A stretch of 64,000 bases of DNA from Medicago truncatula. Taxonomy: Eukaryota; Streptophyta; Magnoliopsida; Fabales; Fabaceae. The notes under the pieces are model-generated. The model saw nothing but the letters and a program-made list of their open reading frames with translations, was not told where the DNA came from and did not search any database. The DNA lies in contig NC_053044.1 in assembly GCF_003473485.1 (NCBI RefSeq), forward strand, positions 29,950,091 through 30,014,090. Reading direction: 5' to 3'. This document shows, piece by piece, positions 54,421 to 64,000 of this stretch; the first letter of the stretch is position 1, and each line of letters begins with the position of its first letter. Made by a program: the position numbers and the translations under genes.

Positions 54421-55228
54421 GAAAAAATCACCACCGAAGATATTACCGTATTGAGTCATGACTTGACCACTCTCTAAGACGTTTCGCAGCACTATCCAAG
54501 TTTGTGCAAGGTAGACTAACAACTGCGCCGCCTCCAGGATAAAATTACAGTCCAGTTCACCTGTTCGATTACGCACTGCACTGTAAGTAATGGTTCGAGA
54601 AATAACACCCTCAATATGATATTAAATCACCTATACAATACGAAGACCACTCGACACCGAAGGGACAAAAGGAGTAGAAGAAAGGAAGAATGACTTCTCA
54701 ACACAAGTCGAAACAGGGCGAAGAGAGGAAAAGTACAGGAAACATCAACGGTATTTTTCGGTGTAAAGAATAAGTGAGGCAACCTCTCTTTTTATAGGTA
54801 GACTTCGTAACAAATCTGAAGTGACTTAAGGATTAAGTTAACTTGCAGATAAACAAACTTAATCTTTAAGCAATTTGCGGATCGCTTCTCATGTGAGTGG
54901 ATATATCCGGAACTTTCCAGATATTCTGTTGGATCAAATTGTAATGAAACTTATTCTTTACAAAAATGCTTCCAGGTAATGATTAAATTAATAAAAAATA
55001 ATTTAACATTTTCAGATGATAAAAAATATATTTCTTTCTTACCCAAGTCAAAGCCCAAGCCCAACCTGGCCGGATAAACAGCAGTAGCGACGTCATCACA
55101 CATGTGATATATATATTTTCGTAAGCGCTCACCCGTTTGCAAAAGTTGGTACCCCAAAGGCACATCCTTGGCGGTCACCCCCCACTTATATAAGCACTGC
55201 TGGTGGGTATGTATGTCCTATCCAATGT
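54420..55228 (-). mobile_element. Possible retroelement LTR beginning TGTCCCACATTGG
   Basis: On the minus strand the segment starts TGTCCCACATTGGATAGG, with TTATATAAG about 40 bases later, a second TATA (CTATAAAAAGAG, near 54795) and a GC-rich, mostly non-coding remainder. This resembles an LTR or LTR-derived repeat. The far end and a target duplication could not be located. The first motif also matches the snRNA-type USE (RTCCCACATCG) except one base. Confidence 0.35.
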
Positions 55229-55504
55229 GGGACATTTTTCAATTGATACCAACACTAGTTCTTTCCTAATGGACGTGTGTTTACTCTTCCAACTTCCACT
55301 CATACTCAACTAGTGTTCCAACATTAATAGATGACGCATCCACCATTATAGATGCCCTACTTAGTTTAGTTCCTTGATTCATTTAGAAATAGTAGAGAGA
55401 ATGACAATTCAGATACCTTTTGGATTTATAAACTGAAATAGTTTATAGACTACCCATAATTAGATTTCTTTAGTTGAGGGACAATTGAAGAGAGTGTGAT
55501 ATAC

Positions 55505-55695
55505 AACTACTACATAATTGTAATCGAGTAACATTTGAAAATGGTTACTAAATCAAGAAAAATGTTACTAATTAAATTTAGTAACATTTGAACAATTGTT
55601 AGGTAAAGTCTCTGTTACTAAAGAGGTTCAGTAACATTTCATAGTATTCTCAGTAACAGTAAAAAACTGTTGTATATTCATATTTTTGTAACACT
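55505..55695. repeat. GTTACTAA/AGTAACATTT subterminal-type repeats
   Basis: AGTAACATTTGAA-like and GTTACTAAA-like units, in both orientations, recur about eight times within 190 bases, including TTTAGTAACATTTGAAC and GGTTCAGTAACATTTCATAG. Dense inverted and direct copies like this are typical of CACTA transposon subterminal regions, but no CACTA terminus was found. Confidence 0.4.
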
Positions 55696-56019
55696 TTTCA
55701 TAGTATACTACCAATTGATGATTTATTCAATGAAAATTGTTTCTAATTTGTTGATGTTTGAAATTTTTTTATTTGCTGTCAGTAATGTAGATGATTGTGT
55801 TGACCATATACAAGGAATTTCTTCAGCACAATTAGCTGATCTATGACTAATACTTCAACAAAACGACTCGAGGTTTTGTAACTTGGATTTGAACGCATTT
55901 CAACAGCTCCAAAAGCAGACTGTCTTATAGTAAACATAAATCAAGACTTGGAAGTTGCAGAAATGAATTTTTTAAAAGCTTTGATAAACTTTCCAATATT
56001 TGCTTGAAAGAATTCATTC

Positions 56020-56203
56020 AACAACATCTAGTCATTTCAAACTTGACTACTTGAATTGGCTCTTGAAGGTTATGTCACATCCTTCTATAGAGTGTTTTTG
56101 GAGTCATTGTGGGTGGAAATCAACTCTAGAAGCTGTTTTTGACCAAGTTTCAAATAGCAGACAAATTTTGGACGTGAGGAATTGATCACAAAAACAAATA
56201 TTG
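56020..56203 (+). pseudogene. UDP-glycosyltransferase relic with PSPG box
   Basis: The + strand encodes VMSHPSIECFWSHCGWKSTL then EAVFDQVS, which matches the C-terminal PSPG sugar-donor box of plant UGTs (HPS-x3-F-x-SHCGW-x-STLE). The frame is lost soon after, and a copia element interrupts the sequence at 56204; the relic continues after 60709 (TGGAAGTATATGGATTAATG). No catalytic N-terminal half was found. Degenerate copies of the downstream part occur at about 39.24 and 44.69 kb. Confidence 0.65.
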
Positions 56204-56458
56204 TGTTGGAATTTAGAAAAGAAATTAAGCAGACTTATGAGTTCTGAAAACTGAAACACACACATTTCATTCCTTCTAACAACTTTAAATACAAGAAATT
56301 CATAATCAGAAATAAACAAAAAAACTGCCTATAAATTTGTAACAGACAAACATAAATTTGTAACCTCCCATAATTCCTATAGTTAAAATCATAACAGTCA
56401 TAACCATAGGAATACTACAATAAACTCTAATAATAGGTTCTGATCCATATTCTCAACA
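56204..56458 (-). repeat. Copia 3' LTR (255 bp)
   Basis: Begins TGTTGGAATTTAG and ends ATTCTCAACA on the + strand; TG...CA ends. Differs by about one base (CCCATAA versus CCTATAA) from the LTR at 60455-60709. Preceded by the target duplication TATTG (56199-56203). Confidence 0.92.
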
Positions 56459-56470
56459 CTCCTCCTTGGA

Positions 56471-59400
56471 TCAGAAGCTATTGACACCAAGCTTCTGTCT
56501 CAAGTTCTCAAATCTTCCTTTTGAAAGAGTCTTTGTAAAGATGTCTGCCAATTGGTCTTCTGTCTTGCAATATTGTAACAAGACTTCTCCTTCCTTTTGG
56601 ACTTCTCTAAGAAAGTAGAGCTTAATATTGAAGTGCTTCGTCTTCCCATGAAAGACAGAATTGTTAGAGATTGCAATTGCTGCTTGATTATCTACAAACA
56701 CCCTAGTTGGTTCTGCTTGAGTCATTTGTAGATCAACTAGAATTTTTCTCAGCCACAGAACTTGATTAACAGCTGCAGCAGCAGCAATGAATTCTGCTTC
56801 TGCAGTTGACTGTGCTACAATATCTTGTTTCTTTGAAGACCAAGAAAACATTCCAGAACCAAGTGTAAAACAATAACCTGATGTGCTTTTCATACCATTC
56901 AATGATCCTCCCCAATCACTGTCAGAAAATCCATGAAAATTAAAGTCTTGATTGTAATTGAACCATACTCCATAATCAAGAGTACCTTTGATATATCTAA
57001 GCACACGTTTAGCAGCTTGAAGATGCACTTCTTTTGCACAATGAATGAATCTTGAGAGAATGCTCACAGCATGCATAATGTCAGGTCTTGTTGCTGTAAG
57101 GTACATGAGGCAGCCAATAAGACTTCTAAAATCAGTCTCATCAACCTTTTCTGCACCATCTTCCTTGCCTAGCTTCAATTTAAGAACCATTGGAGTATCC
57201 ACATGCTTACAGTTCTCCATCTGAAACTTCTTCAAAATCTCTTTTGCATATTTCTTCTGACTGATAAAGATTCCTTTTTCATTTTGTTTGACTTCCATTC
57301 CGAGAAAAAATGCCATTTCTCCACAATCAGTCATTTCAAAGACCTTCATCATATCTTGCTTAAACTCTTCAACAAACACATTATTGCTTCCTGTAACCAA
57401 AAGATCATCCACATACAGAGAAACAATTAAAATATCAGAACTCAAGCACTTCACATAAAGAGTTGACTCACTGAGGCTCTTTGTAAAGCCAATACTCAGC
57501 AAGTACTCATCAATCCGGCTATACCAGGCCCTTGGAGTCTGCTTCAAACCATACAAGGCTTTTTTCAGCAAATAAACCTTGTCTTTCTGCCCTTCAACTT
57601 CAAATCCTTCTGGTTGGTCAACATATATCTCCTCTTGCAAATAACCGTTGAGAAAAGCAGATTTCACATCTAGTTGAAACACCTTCCAACCCTTTTGTGC
57701 TGCCAAAGCAAGGGCCAATATGATTGTATCAAGCCGAGCCACTGGTGCAAATGTTTTAGAAAAATCAACTCCAAATACTTGAGCGTAACCCTTCACTACA
57801 AGTCTGGCCTTGTGCTTATTAATGGATCCATCTGCATTGAGTTTGGTTCTAAACACCCACTTTACACCAATAACATTTTTGTGTTGGGGTCTAGAAACCA
57901 ATTCCCATGTTTTGTTCTTCTCAATCATGTTAAGCTCCTCATGCATTGCAACAATCCACTTTGGATCCTTTTTCGCTTCTGCAAAATTTTCAAGCTCTAA
58001 CACAGCAACATTACACGTTTCATAAATGTCAAAAAGCAATCTAGTTCCTCTAACAGGTGGATCATCTATATGTTCATCTTTCATTAAAGATAAATCAGAA
58101 AATTGATTCTGATTATCTTTCTCCCAACTCCATTGTTTTTCTTCAGCAAAATGAACATCTCTACTTATTAGAATCTTACCAGTTCGTGGTTGAAAGACTC
58201 TATAAGCCTTTGAAGTTGTGCTATAGCCAATAAAGATTCCTACCTCTGCCTTTTTATCTAACTTGTCTCTTTTCACCTTTGGCACATGAGTAAAACAAAT
58301 ACATCCAAAAACTTTAAGATTTTGAACAAAAGGTTTATGACCATACCATACTTCAAAAGGAGTTTTTCCTTGAACAGCCTTTGTAGGAAGCCTATTTAAT
58401 AGAAACACGGCTGTATTAGCAGCTTCAGCCCAGAATTTCTTTGGAAGGCCTTTTTCATGCATCATACATCTAGCCATCTCCATTATTGTTCTATTCTTCC
58501 TCTCGACTACTCCGTTTTGCTGTGGAGTGTAAGGAGTAGTAAGCTGGTGTTCAATTCCCGCCTCTTCACAAAAAGAATTAAATTGATCTGATACATACTC
58601 CTTTCCATTGTCAGACCTTATGACTTGAATTTTACAATCACATTGATTTTCAATCCAAGTCTTAAACCTCCAAAAAACTTCTGCAACTTCAAACTTAAAT
58701 CTCAAGAAATAAATCCAGCACATTCTAGTAAAATCATCAATAAAGGCAATGTAATATCGACTTCCCTTTAAAGATATTTCAGGTTGTGGTCCTCCGAGGT
58801 CTGTATGAATCAGCTGCAATTTTTGTGATGCTCTCCAATTTGATTGAGGAAATGGTAGCCTGAATTGCTTCCCGTATTGGCATGCACTACAGCTACTGAC
58901 ATAGTCTTCTAATGATGGCAAGCCTTCCACAATATTATGTTTTTTAACATACAACAATGCAGCATGGTTGAAATGTCCCAATCGTTTATGCCAAAGCTCA
59001 GTAGCACTGATTGGACTTGAAACAGCAGCCTGCACCTCTTCCATAAGATCTAAAGAGAAGCTTTTTCCCTTCATTTTGACCTTAAACAGATCATGCCCGT
59101 TTGCATCTTGAATTAAACACATTTTATCTTCAAACAACACTTTGTAACCTTTTTCAAGTAATTGCCCAACACTCAACAGATTTTGATGAATATCTGGTAC
59201 ATAAAGCACATCAGTAATGATTTTAGTACCTGAGCAGCTTTCAATTGCAATTGTGCCCTTTCCTTTAACTGAAATGCACTCTCCATTGCCGATTTTGACT
59301 TTTGAAATGGTTGTTTTATCCAACTCCTTGAACAACTCCTCATCATTGGTCATATGATGTGTACATCCACTATCAATTAGCCAACTTTCACCATGGTTGT

Positions 59401-60367
59401 TAGTGGAAAAACAAGTTGCTACAAATAACTGCTCCTCATCATCTTGTTGATCAGCCACTTGAGCTTCAGATTGAGCCTGCCTTTTGTTCTTGCAAATTTT
59501 TGCAATGTGTCCAAGCTGGTTGCATTTGTTGCAGCGTATGTCAGGCCTCTTCCAGCATCTAAAGTGTGGATGATTTCTTTTTCCGCAATGCTGACATGCG
59601 GGATTATTTGTCTTCTCGTCATCAGCTTTACTGCTCCATTTGTTGGAACTTTCTCCTTTCTCTGAGTTGTTCCATTGGCCCTTTTTCTTCTTTCCTTTGT
59701 GACTTTGACTGAGCTTCAGTTTAGCTTGCAATGCACCTTCAATTGTGCCTTCCTCCCTCATAAGTCTCCTTTGTTCTTGGGCTTGCAAAGCATACACCAA
59801 TTCTGACAAAGTAATTGTTGACATATCTTTGGAATTTTCCAAAGAGGAAATGGTGGATTCAAACCTTTCAGGAACAGTTACAAGGATTTTTTGGACAATC
59901 CTTATATCAGAAAACTCACCTCCTAACAACCTCACGTTGTTGACAATGCTTAGAAGTTTGTCAGCATACTCTTTGATTGTTTCTGACTCCTTCATCCGCT
60001 GCATCTCAAACTCCCTGATCAAATTCAGCACTTGCATCCCTTTGACTTTCTCATTTCCTTCATACTCTTGTTTGAGAAAATCCCAAATTTCTTTTGCTGA
60101 CTTCAGAGTCATGATTCTTGTGAAGATTGCTTCAGAAACAGCAGAAAATAGATAAGACTTTGCCTTCGATTTTCGCTGCTTTCTCTCCTTATGATTTTTG
60201 ATTTGTGCAATTGTTGGATTGTCTGGTAATGGCTCAATCTCATAATCATCCTCAACAGCCTCCCAAAGATCATGAGCGTCAAGATAAGCCTCCATTCTGG
60301 TTGCCCATAGGTGATAATTCTCACCCTCAAAGATTGGCAATTTTATGGCTGAGTTATCAGAGTGCAT
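56471..60367 (-). CDS. Copia gag-pol polyprotein
   Basis: A single open frame of 1298 residues from the ATG at 60367 (the frame is open upstream to the primer site, but MHSDNSAIKLPIF is the natural start). Order: UBN2-type gag (LWATRMEAYLDAHDLWEAV), two CCHC zinc knuckles (CQHCGKRNHPHFRC, CNKCNQLGHIAKIC), aspartic protease (WLIDSGCTHHMT), GAG-pre-integrase (LWHKRLGHFNH), integrase (HTDLGG..., IRSDNGKEY, ending in GYSTTSKAYRVF), reverse transcriptase with YVDDLLVTG, and RNase H (SDSDWGGS, TAEAEF, DNQAAI, TKHFNIK). Protease, integrase and polymerase catalytic motifs are all visible, so the protein could still be active. It serves the element's own cytoplasmic particle, reverse transcription and nuclear integration. 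Confidence 0.95.
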   Translation of the reverse strand: MHSDNSAIKLPIFEGENYHLWATRMEAYLDAHDLWEAVEDDYEIEPLPDNPTIAQIKNHKERKQRKSKAKSYLFSAVSEAIFTRIMTLKSAKEIWDFLKQEYEGNEKVKGMQVLNLIREFEMQRMKESETIKEYADKLLSIVNNVRLLGGEFSDIRIVQKILVTVPERFESTISSLENSKDMSTITLSELVYALQAQEQRRLMREEGTIEGALQAKLKLSQSHKGKKKKGQWNNSEKGESSNKWSSKADDEKTNNPACQHCGKRNHPHFRCWKRPDIRCNKCNQLGHIAKICKNKRQAQSEAQVADQQDDEEQLFVATCFSTNNHGESWLIDSGCTHHMTNDEELFKELDKTTISKVKIGNGECISVKGKGTIAIESCSGTKIITDVLYVPDIHQNLLSVGQLLEKGYKVLFEDKMCLIQDANGHDLFKVKMKGKSFSLDLMEEVQAAVSSPISATELWHKRLGHFNHAALLYVKKHNIVEGLPSLEDYVSSCSACQYGKQFRLPFPQSNWRASQKLQLIHTDLGGPQPEISLKGSRYYIAFIDDFTRMCWIYFLRFKFEVAEVFWRFKTWIENQCDCKIQVIRSDNGKEYVSDQFNSFCEEAGIEHQLTTPYTPQQNGVVERKNRTIMEMARCMMHEKGLPKKFWAEAANTAVFLLNRLPTKAVQGKTPFEVWYGHKPFVQNLKVFGCICFTHVPKVKRDKLDKKAEVGIFIGYSTTSKAYRVFQPRTGKILISRDVHFAEEKQWSWEKDNQNQFSDLSLMKDEHIDDPPVRGTRLLFDIYETCNVAVLELENFAEAKKDPKWIVAMHEELNMIEKNKTWELVSRPQHKNVIGVKWVFRTKLNADGSINKHKARLVVKGYAQVFGVDFSKTFAPVARLDTIILALALAAQKGWKVFQLDVKSAFLNGYLQEEIYVDQPEGFEVEGQKDKVYLLKKALYGLKQTPRAWYSRIDEYLLSIGFTKSLSESTLYVKCLSSDILIVSLYVDDLLVTGSNNVFVEEFKQDMMKVFEMTDCGEMAFFLGMEVKQNEKGIFISQKKYAKEILKKFQMENCKHVDTPMVLKLKLGKEDGAEKVDETDFRSLIGCLMYLTATRPDIMHAVSILSRFIHCAKEVHLQAAKRVLRYIKGTLDYGVWFNYNQDFNFHGFSDSDWGGSLNGMKSTSGYCFTLGSGMFSWSSKKQDIVAQSTAEAEFIAAAAAVNQVLWLRKILVDLQMTQAEPTRVFVDNQAAIAISNNSVFHGKTKHFNIKLYFLREVQKEGEVLLQYCKTEDQLADIFTKTLSKGRFENLRQKLGVNSF

Positions 60368-60454
60368 TTTCAACTCTTTGGTAAGTGTTTGGGTGTTTAG
60401 TGGAACTCTCAACCTCACCAGGTCCCTCAAGAACAAGAATGCTCTTGATACCAC

Positions 60455-60709
60455 TGTTGGAATTTAGAAAAGAAATTAAGCAGACTTATGAGTTCTGAAA
60501 ACTGAAACACACACATTTCATTCCTTCTAACAACTTTAAATACAAGAAATTCATAATCAGAAATAAACAAAAAAACTGCCTATAAATTTGTAACAGACAA
60601 ACATAAATTTGTAACCTCCTATAATTCCTATAGTTAAAATCATAACAGTCATAACCATAGGAATACTACAATAAACTCTAATAATAGGTTCTGATCCATA
60701 TTCTCAACA
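60455..60709 (-). repeat. Copia 5' LTR (255 bp)
   Basis: Same sequence as the LTR at 56204-56458 apart from about one base. On the minus strand it would carry the promoter and polyadenylation signal of the element. It is followed on the + strand side by the TATTG target duplication and the continuing UGT relic. Confidence 0.92.
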
Positions 60710-60930
60710 TATTGGAAGTATATGGATTAATGAAGTGTGAAGTGAAAAGAAATAAGGGCATTGAGGGTATATGTGACAAAGAAGTTGCAAAAGGTGGATC
60801 CACCAATATGAACCTCAATGTATTTGTACAAGACTTGTCGTGTGTTCAAGGGCATTGAGCACAAAGAGCTCTTGTACCTTTGTGACAATTAGAAAATTGG
60901 CAGATAAATAAGAATTTAGTGAAAAAAAAG
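60710..60930 (+). pseudogene. Continuation of UGT relic and shared flank
   Basis: TGGAAGTATATGGATTAATG continues the relic interrupted at 56203. GCATTGAGCACAAAGAGCTC and TTGTGACAATTAGAAAATTG match 44890-44960. It joins directly to the 3' flank of kinase E, the same arrangement as behind kinase D. Confidence 0.5.
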
Positions 60931-61029
60931 TAATATCCTAATCATAAGTTCTTAAATCACATTACATCTAGAAAATAATTGAAACACAAGAAGTGAAACA
61001 GGAGAGATGGTTATTCATTGCACTTGCCA

Positions 61030-63410
61030 TTAATAGTTATGTTGATGACTTAGGAGCCTCTCAACAACTTGACTTATGGTGGGTCTAACATCTTTCTCTT
61101 CCTGTACACAATCCAATGCAACATTTGCCAAAGTTTCCATTCTCTTTGCATCATAATTTGATCCCAATGCAGGGTCAACAATTTCTTCAACCCAACAACC
61201 AACTTCTAGTACTTTTTTTCTTTTCTCCCTAACCCATGTTACCAATCTCTCATGATACAACTCTTCTTTGTCTTTGATTTGGATACCAGTTGTTGGACTC
61301 TTTCCGGTAATCATCTCCAACACCACAACTCCATAGCTATAAACATCCACTTTTGAAGTGATTTGCATGTTGAAAACCCATTCAGGTGCCATGTAACCTC
61401 GTGTCCCTCGAATCCTTGAGAAGTTTGAATTATCATGCTCATTCCTTTTCAATAGCTTAGACAAACCAAAATCTGCAACCTTAGGTCGATAATCATAGTC
61501 AACAAGTATGTTTTGCGGCTTTATATCGCAATGCAAAATCCACTCCAAACACTCTTCATGTAAATAAGCAAGACATTTTGCAGTTCCTATAGCAATACCA
61601 TATCTCTTTCCCCAATCAAGTTCATTTGATAAGAGATTATCAGCTAAAGTACCATTTTCCATGTACTCATAAACCAACAATTTATGTTTTCCCTCAGCAC
61701 AATAACCCCACATTCCAATCAAATTCATGTGGTTAAGCCTTCCAATGATGCTAACTTCTGCAAGAAACTCACTATCTCCTTGATTTGTGTCATACAAACG
61801 CTTTATCGCAACAACTCGATCATCAGATAAAATACCTTTATACACGGTTCCTCCAGCTCCTCTTCCAATCTCTTGGCTAAAACCTTTTGTAGCTTCTTTT
61901 AATTCAGAATAGCTGAATTTTCTAAACCCGGTTGCTGATGCTATAACATATCCATGATTATCAACACTAGATTGTTTGCTATTCTTGAATAAGATACACC
62001 CTACTAGAAAGAAGCATAACACCTCAATTCCGCCCAAGCCACTTGCAAACATAAGCATGAACTTCACCAATCCATTTTCTTTTTCACCAACGTATAATCT
62101 TTGTAGTTGTTTTATTCCATTATTTCTCGAACAAACCAAGTTATCATACTCAGGGGGAAAAACTATATTGGTTTTTGGCAATTTCAAAAAGAGTGAACCT
62201 CTGAACTTTGTCGACTGAAGGCCGTTTAGTAACTGCGTCTTTGGATAACAATTATTCACACCCTTTTTCTTGACATAGCGAAATTGGAAAGCTATGCATT
62301 CACACATTTGTAAGCATAGATGCTTACATTGTTCATAGGTGTAATTTTTATGGAATCCATAGTCATAGCTGTTAAACTCAACACGGGGTAAGAATTTGAA
62401 GCGATATTCTGTCTTGTTATTGCATGAAAATTGGAAGCTTGGTTTGCACCCTTGAGACCAATCTTGGTTATTGATTATGCTATAACCTAGAAGACACGAA
62501 CATTTTCTACCTTTTATTGGACCATAACTGCAAGTGCTGTTAGGTCCACAAATTCCATGAATTTGACATGGTTGTTGGACGAATTGCCCTGACACTAACC
62601 ACTTCTCTTGCCCTTGTTTTCGGCTATAAACACGAACATTGCCATCAAAATCAAGTGTAAGTCTTCGTTGTAGCACTGTTCCATAATCACTTGTTATGAA
62701 AGTGAAATCATCTGAAGAACTGAAGTTTCCCAAACGATTTAATGTTGCTACCCTGTTATGATTGTACATGGATCTAGAATCTTGCCAATCAAGAAACAAA
62801 GGATCTGGCCAATAAACGCTTGAATCTCCAGGGCCATCATAGAGAAGACGGAGAAGATTATCGTTGTCAAAGAAAAGCTTGTAGCAGCTAGAGGAATAGT
62901 TGGTGTCTCTTTTGGACGAAACAAGGTTCATGTACCTTGTGAAACTTTGATCGGGAAGGAGGGTATCTGTTGGAAAATCAAAACTTCGCCACAAAATGAA
63001 ACCATTTTTGTTATGTTCTCTGAAAATGAGATTTCCCGTATCGTACAAAACCAACTCAAGTTGTTTGAGTGAGTATGTGTTTGTGGACCAAACATTAAAC
63101 TGTCCTGCGTCGGTTAAAATGAGGTTGCCGGTATTAAGAAGGGAAAGTGTCGAGCGTTTCCGTTAACTGGTTGGTCACGATTTGCCATCCAAACAACGGT
63201 AGCATTGGTGAGGTTTTTGTGTTTTTGAGTGAACCATATGGCGAATGAATAAGCATTTTCACGTACCGGATAAAAGCCTGCGGTGAATGTGCCTTCGGGT
63301 GAGACTATAACGTCTTCTTCATGTCTCTCCACTGACAGGGAAAATGATGATGAATGTTGAAAATGGAAAAGCAAAATGAGAATTGTGAAGAAAATTGGTG
63401 AATGAATCAT
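61030..63410 (-). pseudogene. Receptor kinase E: G-type lectin receptor-like kinase with 1-bp frameshift
   Basis: The minus-strand ATG at 63410 (MIHSPIFFTILILLFHFQ) opens a frame that fails after DQPVNGN. Where paralogues have GGAAAACGCTC, this copy has GGAAACGCTC (about 63157-63161), a one-base loss in an A run that leads to a stop at about 63114. The other frame is then open to 61030 and encodes the rest of the protein (over 700 residues): lectin remainder, S-locus region, EGF-like (CGPNSTCSYG), PAN-like Cys region, transmembrane helix (LMFASGLGGIEVLCFFLVGC), kinase with GRGAGGTVYKG, VAIKRLYD, HCDIKPQN, DFG and APEWVF. Apart from this deletion nothing is damaged, so it is either a very recent pseudogene or a sequencing or assembly error. 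Closest relative in the window is D. Confidence 0.9.
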
Positions 63411-64000
63411 TTTAATTGTTATTGCTGCATAATCTTCTTACTATTTGCCATCATATATAAACGTAGTACGGTAATGAAAGAAGTACGTGAAGCGAAATTC
63501 CTTGACTTTACCCAAGCCACACGGCATTGACAATGTCACCCAACCTTGTATTAATTTGTCGGAAATAATTTTGTTTTTTTACAAAAACAAAACAATATTC
63601 GGTCATTCAAATTGATAGAACACATCAGTTACAATAATATGATCAATGTGAATCTGTCAACAAACTCACGACACCCAAGTATACAACGAAAAAATGCTTA
63701 CAAATAATATGATAAAATATAAATCATTATAGTACCTATGATTCCGGATCTGCAACGTTGACGCCAAAATCATTGATTGAATTTATGATTGACTGAAGCT
63801 AATCTTTCAATAGAAATCAAACGAACACCGCAACAAGATACAAAATTAAACAACATCGCACAAAGATAATGAACAACACAACGTCGCACTCAGCAGGGAT
63901 ATCACGAAAAAAACACAAGAAAAAACTTGTGGTCGGAAATAATTAAAAACAGTTTTTCACTTGAAGCAGTTTTTTTTTTCTTCCCGAAAACTATCTAATG
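63411..64000. other. Upstream region of kinase E
   Basis: TATA candidate TTTATATATGATGG on the minus strand near 63450, about 40 bases before the ATG. Blocks near 63500-63550 (CACGGCATTGACAATGTCACC) only weakly recall the A/B upstream region. The rest is AT-rich with no further gene seen before the window ends. Confidence 0.45.

Larger units (their letters stand above)
56204..60709 (-). mobile_element. Nearly intact Ty1/copia LTR retrotransposon, TSD TATTG
   Basis: A 4506-bp element with two 255-bp LTRs that are almost identical, flanked by TATTG on both sides (56199-56203, 60710-60714). The primer binding site, just inside the 5' LTR (60453 downwards, minus strand), reads TGGTATCAAGAGC, complementary to the 3' end of initiator tRNA-Met with one extra base. 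The polypurine tract AAGGAGGAG abuts the 3' LTR at 56459. One long gag-pol frame. It is inserted in a UGT relic. Confidence 0.93.

Noticed and set aside
1-64000. CRISPR arrays, operons, ribosome binding sites, replication origins
   Set aside because: The DNA is plant nuclear; no regularly spaced repeats or bacterial signals were seen.

Overview
The window is nuclear DNA of a flowering plant. It has AT-rich intergenic DNA, GT-AG introns, plant-only families (LOB domain, plant mobile domain, G-type lectin receptor kinases) and dense MITE, LTR, LINE and Helitron debris. The repeat types (long-TIR elements reading 'TTTTTGGTCCCT', several-kb solo LTRs) look like a papilionoid legume, probably Medicago or a close relative. 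The species is an inference.

Left part (1-22.1 kb), sparse single-copy genes on the + strand: a plant-mobile-domain pseudogene (841-2306); a multi-exon gene resembling the meiotic protein DOUBLE-STRAND BREAK FORMATION/DFO (3251-6315); an intron-containing elongator tRNA-Met relic with a truncated T arm (10572-10648); a two-exon LOB-domain gene (12392-13867); and a six-exon cinnamoyl-CoA-reductase-like gene (17761-22103). Introns and spacers carry MITEs, several with clear target-site duplications (TSDs).

Right part (22.6-63.4 kb), a young intronless cluster of G-type lectin receptor kinases of the ZmPK1-like type: A (-, 22663-25065), B (+, 36359-38749), C (+, 40511-42913), D (-, 45890-48247) and E (-, 61030-63410, broken by a 1-bp deletion), plus two short 3' fragments near 39.7 and 39.9 kb. 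A and B lie head to head as arms of a large palindrome with shared upstream DNA. The original centre was only about 0.55 kb and has since been expanded by a 3.58-kb solo LTR. A 5.65-kb LTR-type insertion, itself holding a second 3.53-kb solo LTR, split the B arm. B is a mosaic: its N-terminal 202 residues equal A, its kinase resembles C. Between the kinases lie fragments of a CCR gene, a purple acid phosphatase, UDP-glycosyltransferases, LINEs, a PIF1/Helitron helicase and an RPA-like gene, and one nearly intact Ty1/copia element (56204-60709) with 255-bp LTRs.

The intact kinases should be plasma-membrane non-RD receptor kinases. The cluster shows the tandem and inverted duplication, gene conversion and pseudogenisation expected of a fast-evolving receptor locus. 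No ligand or pathway can be read from the sequence.
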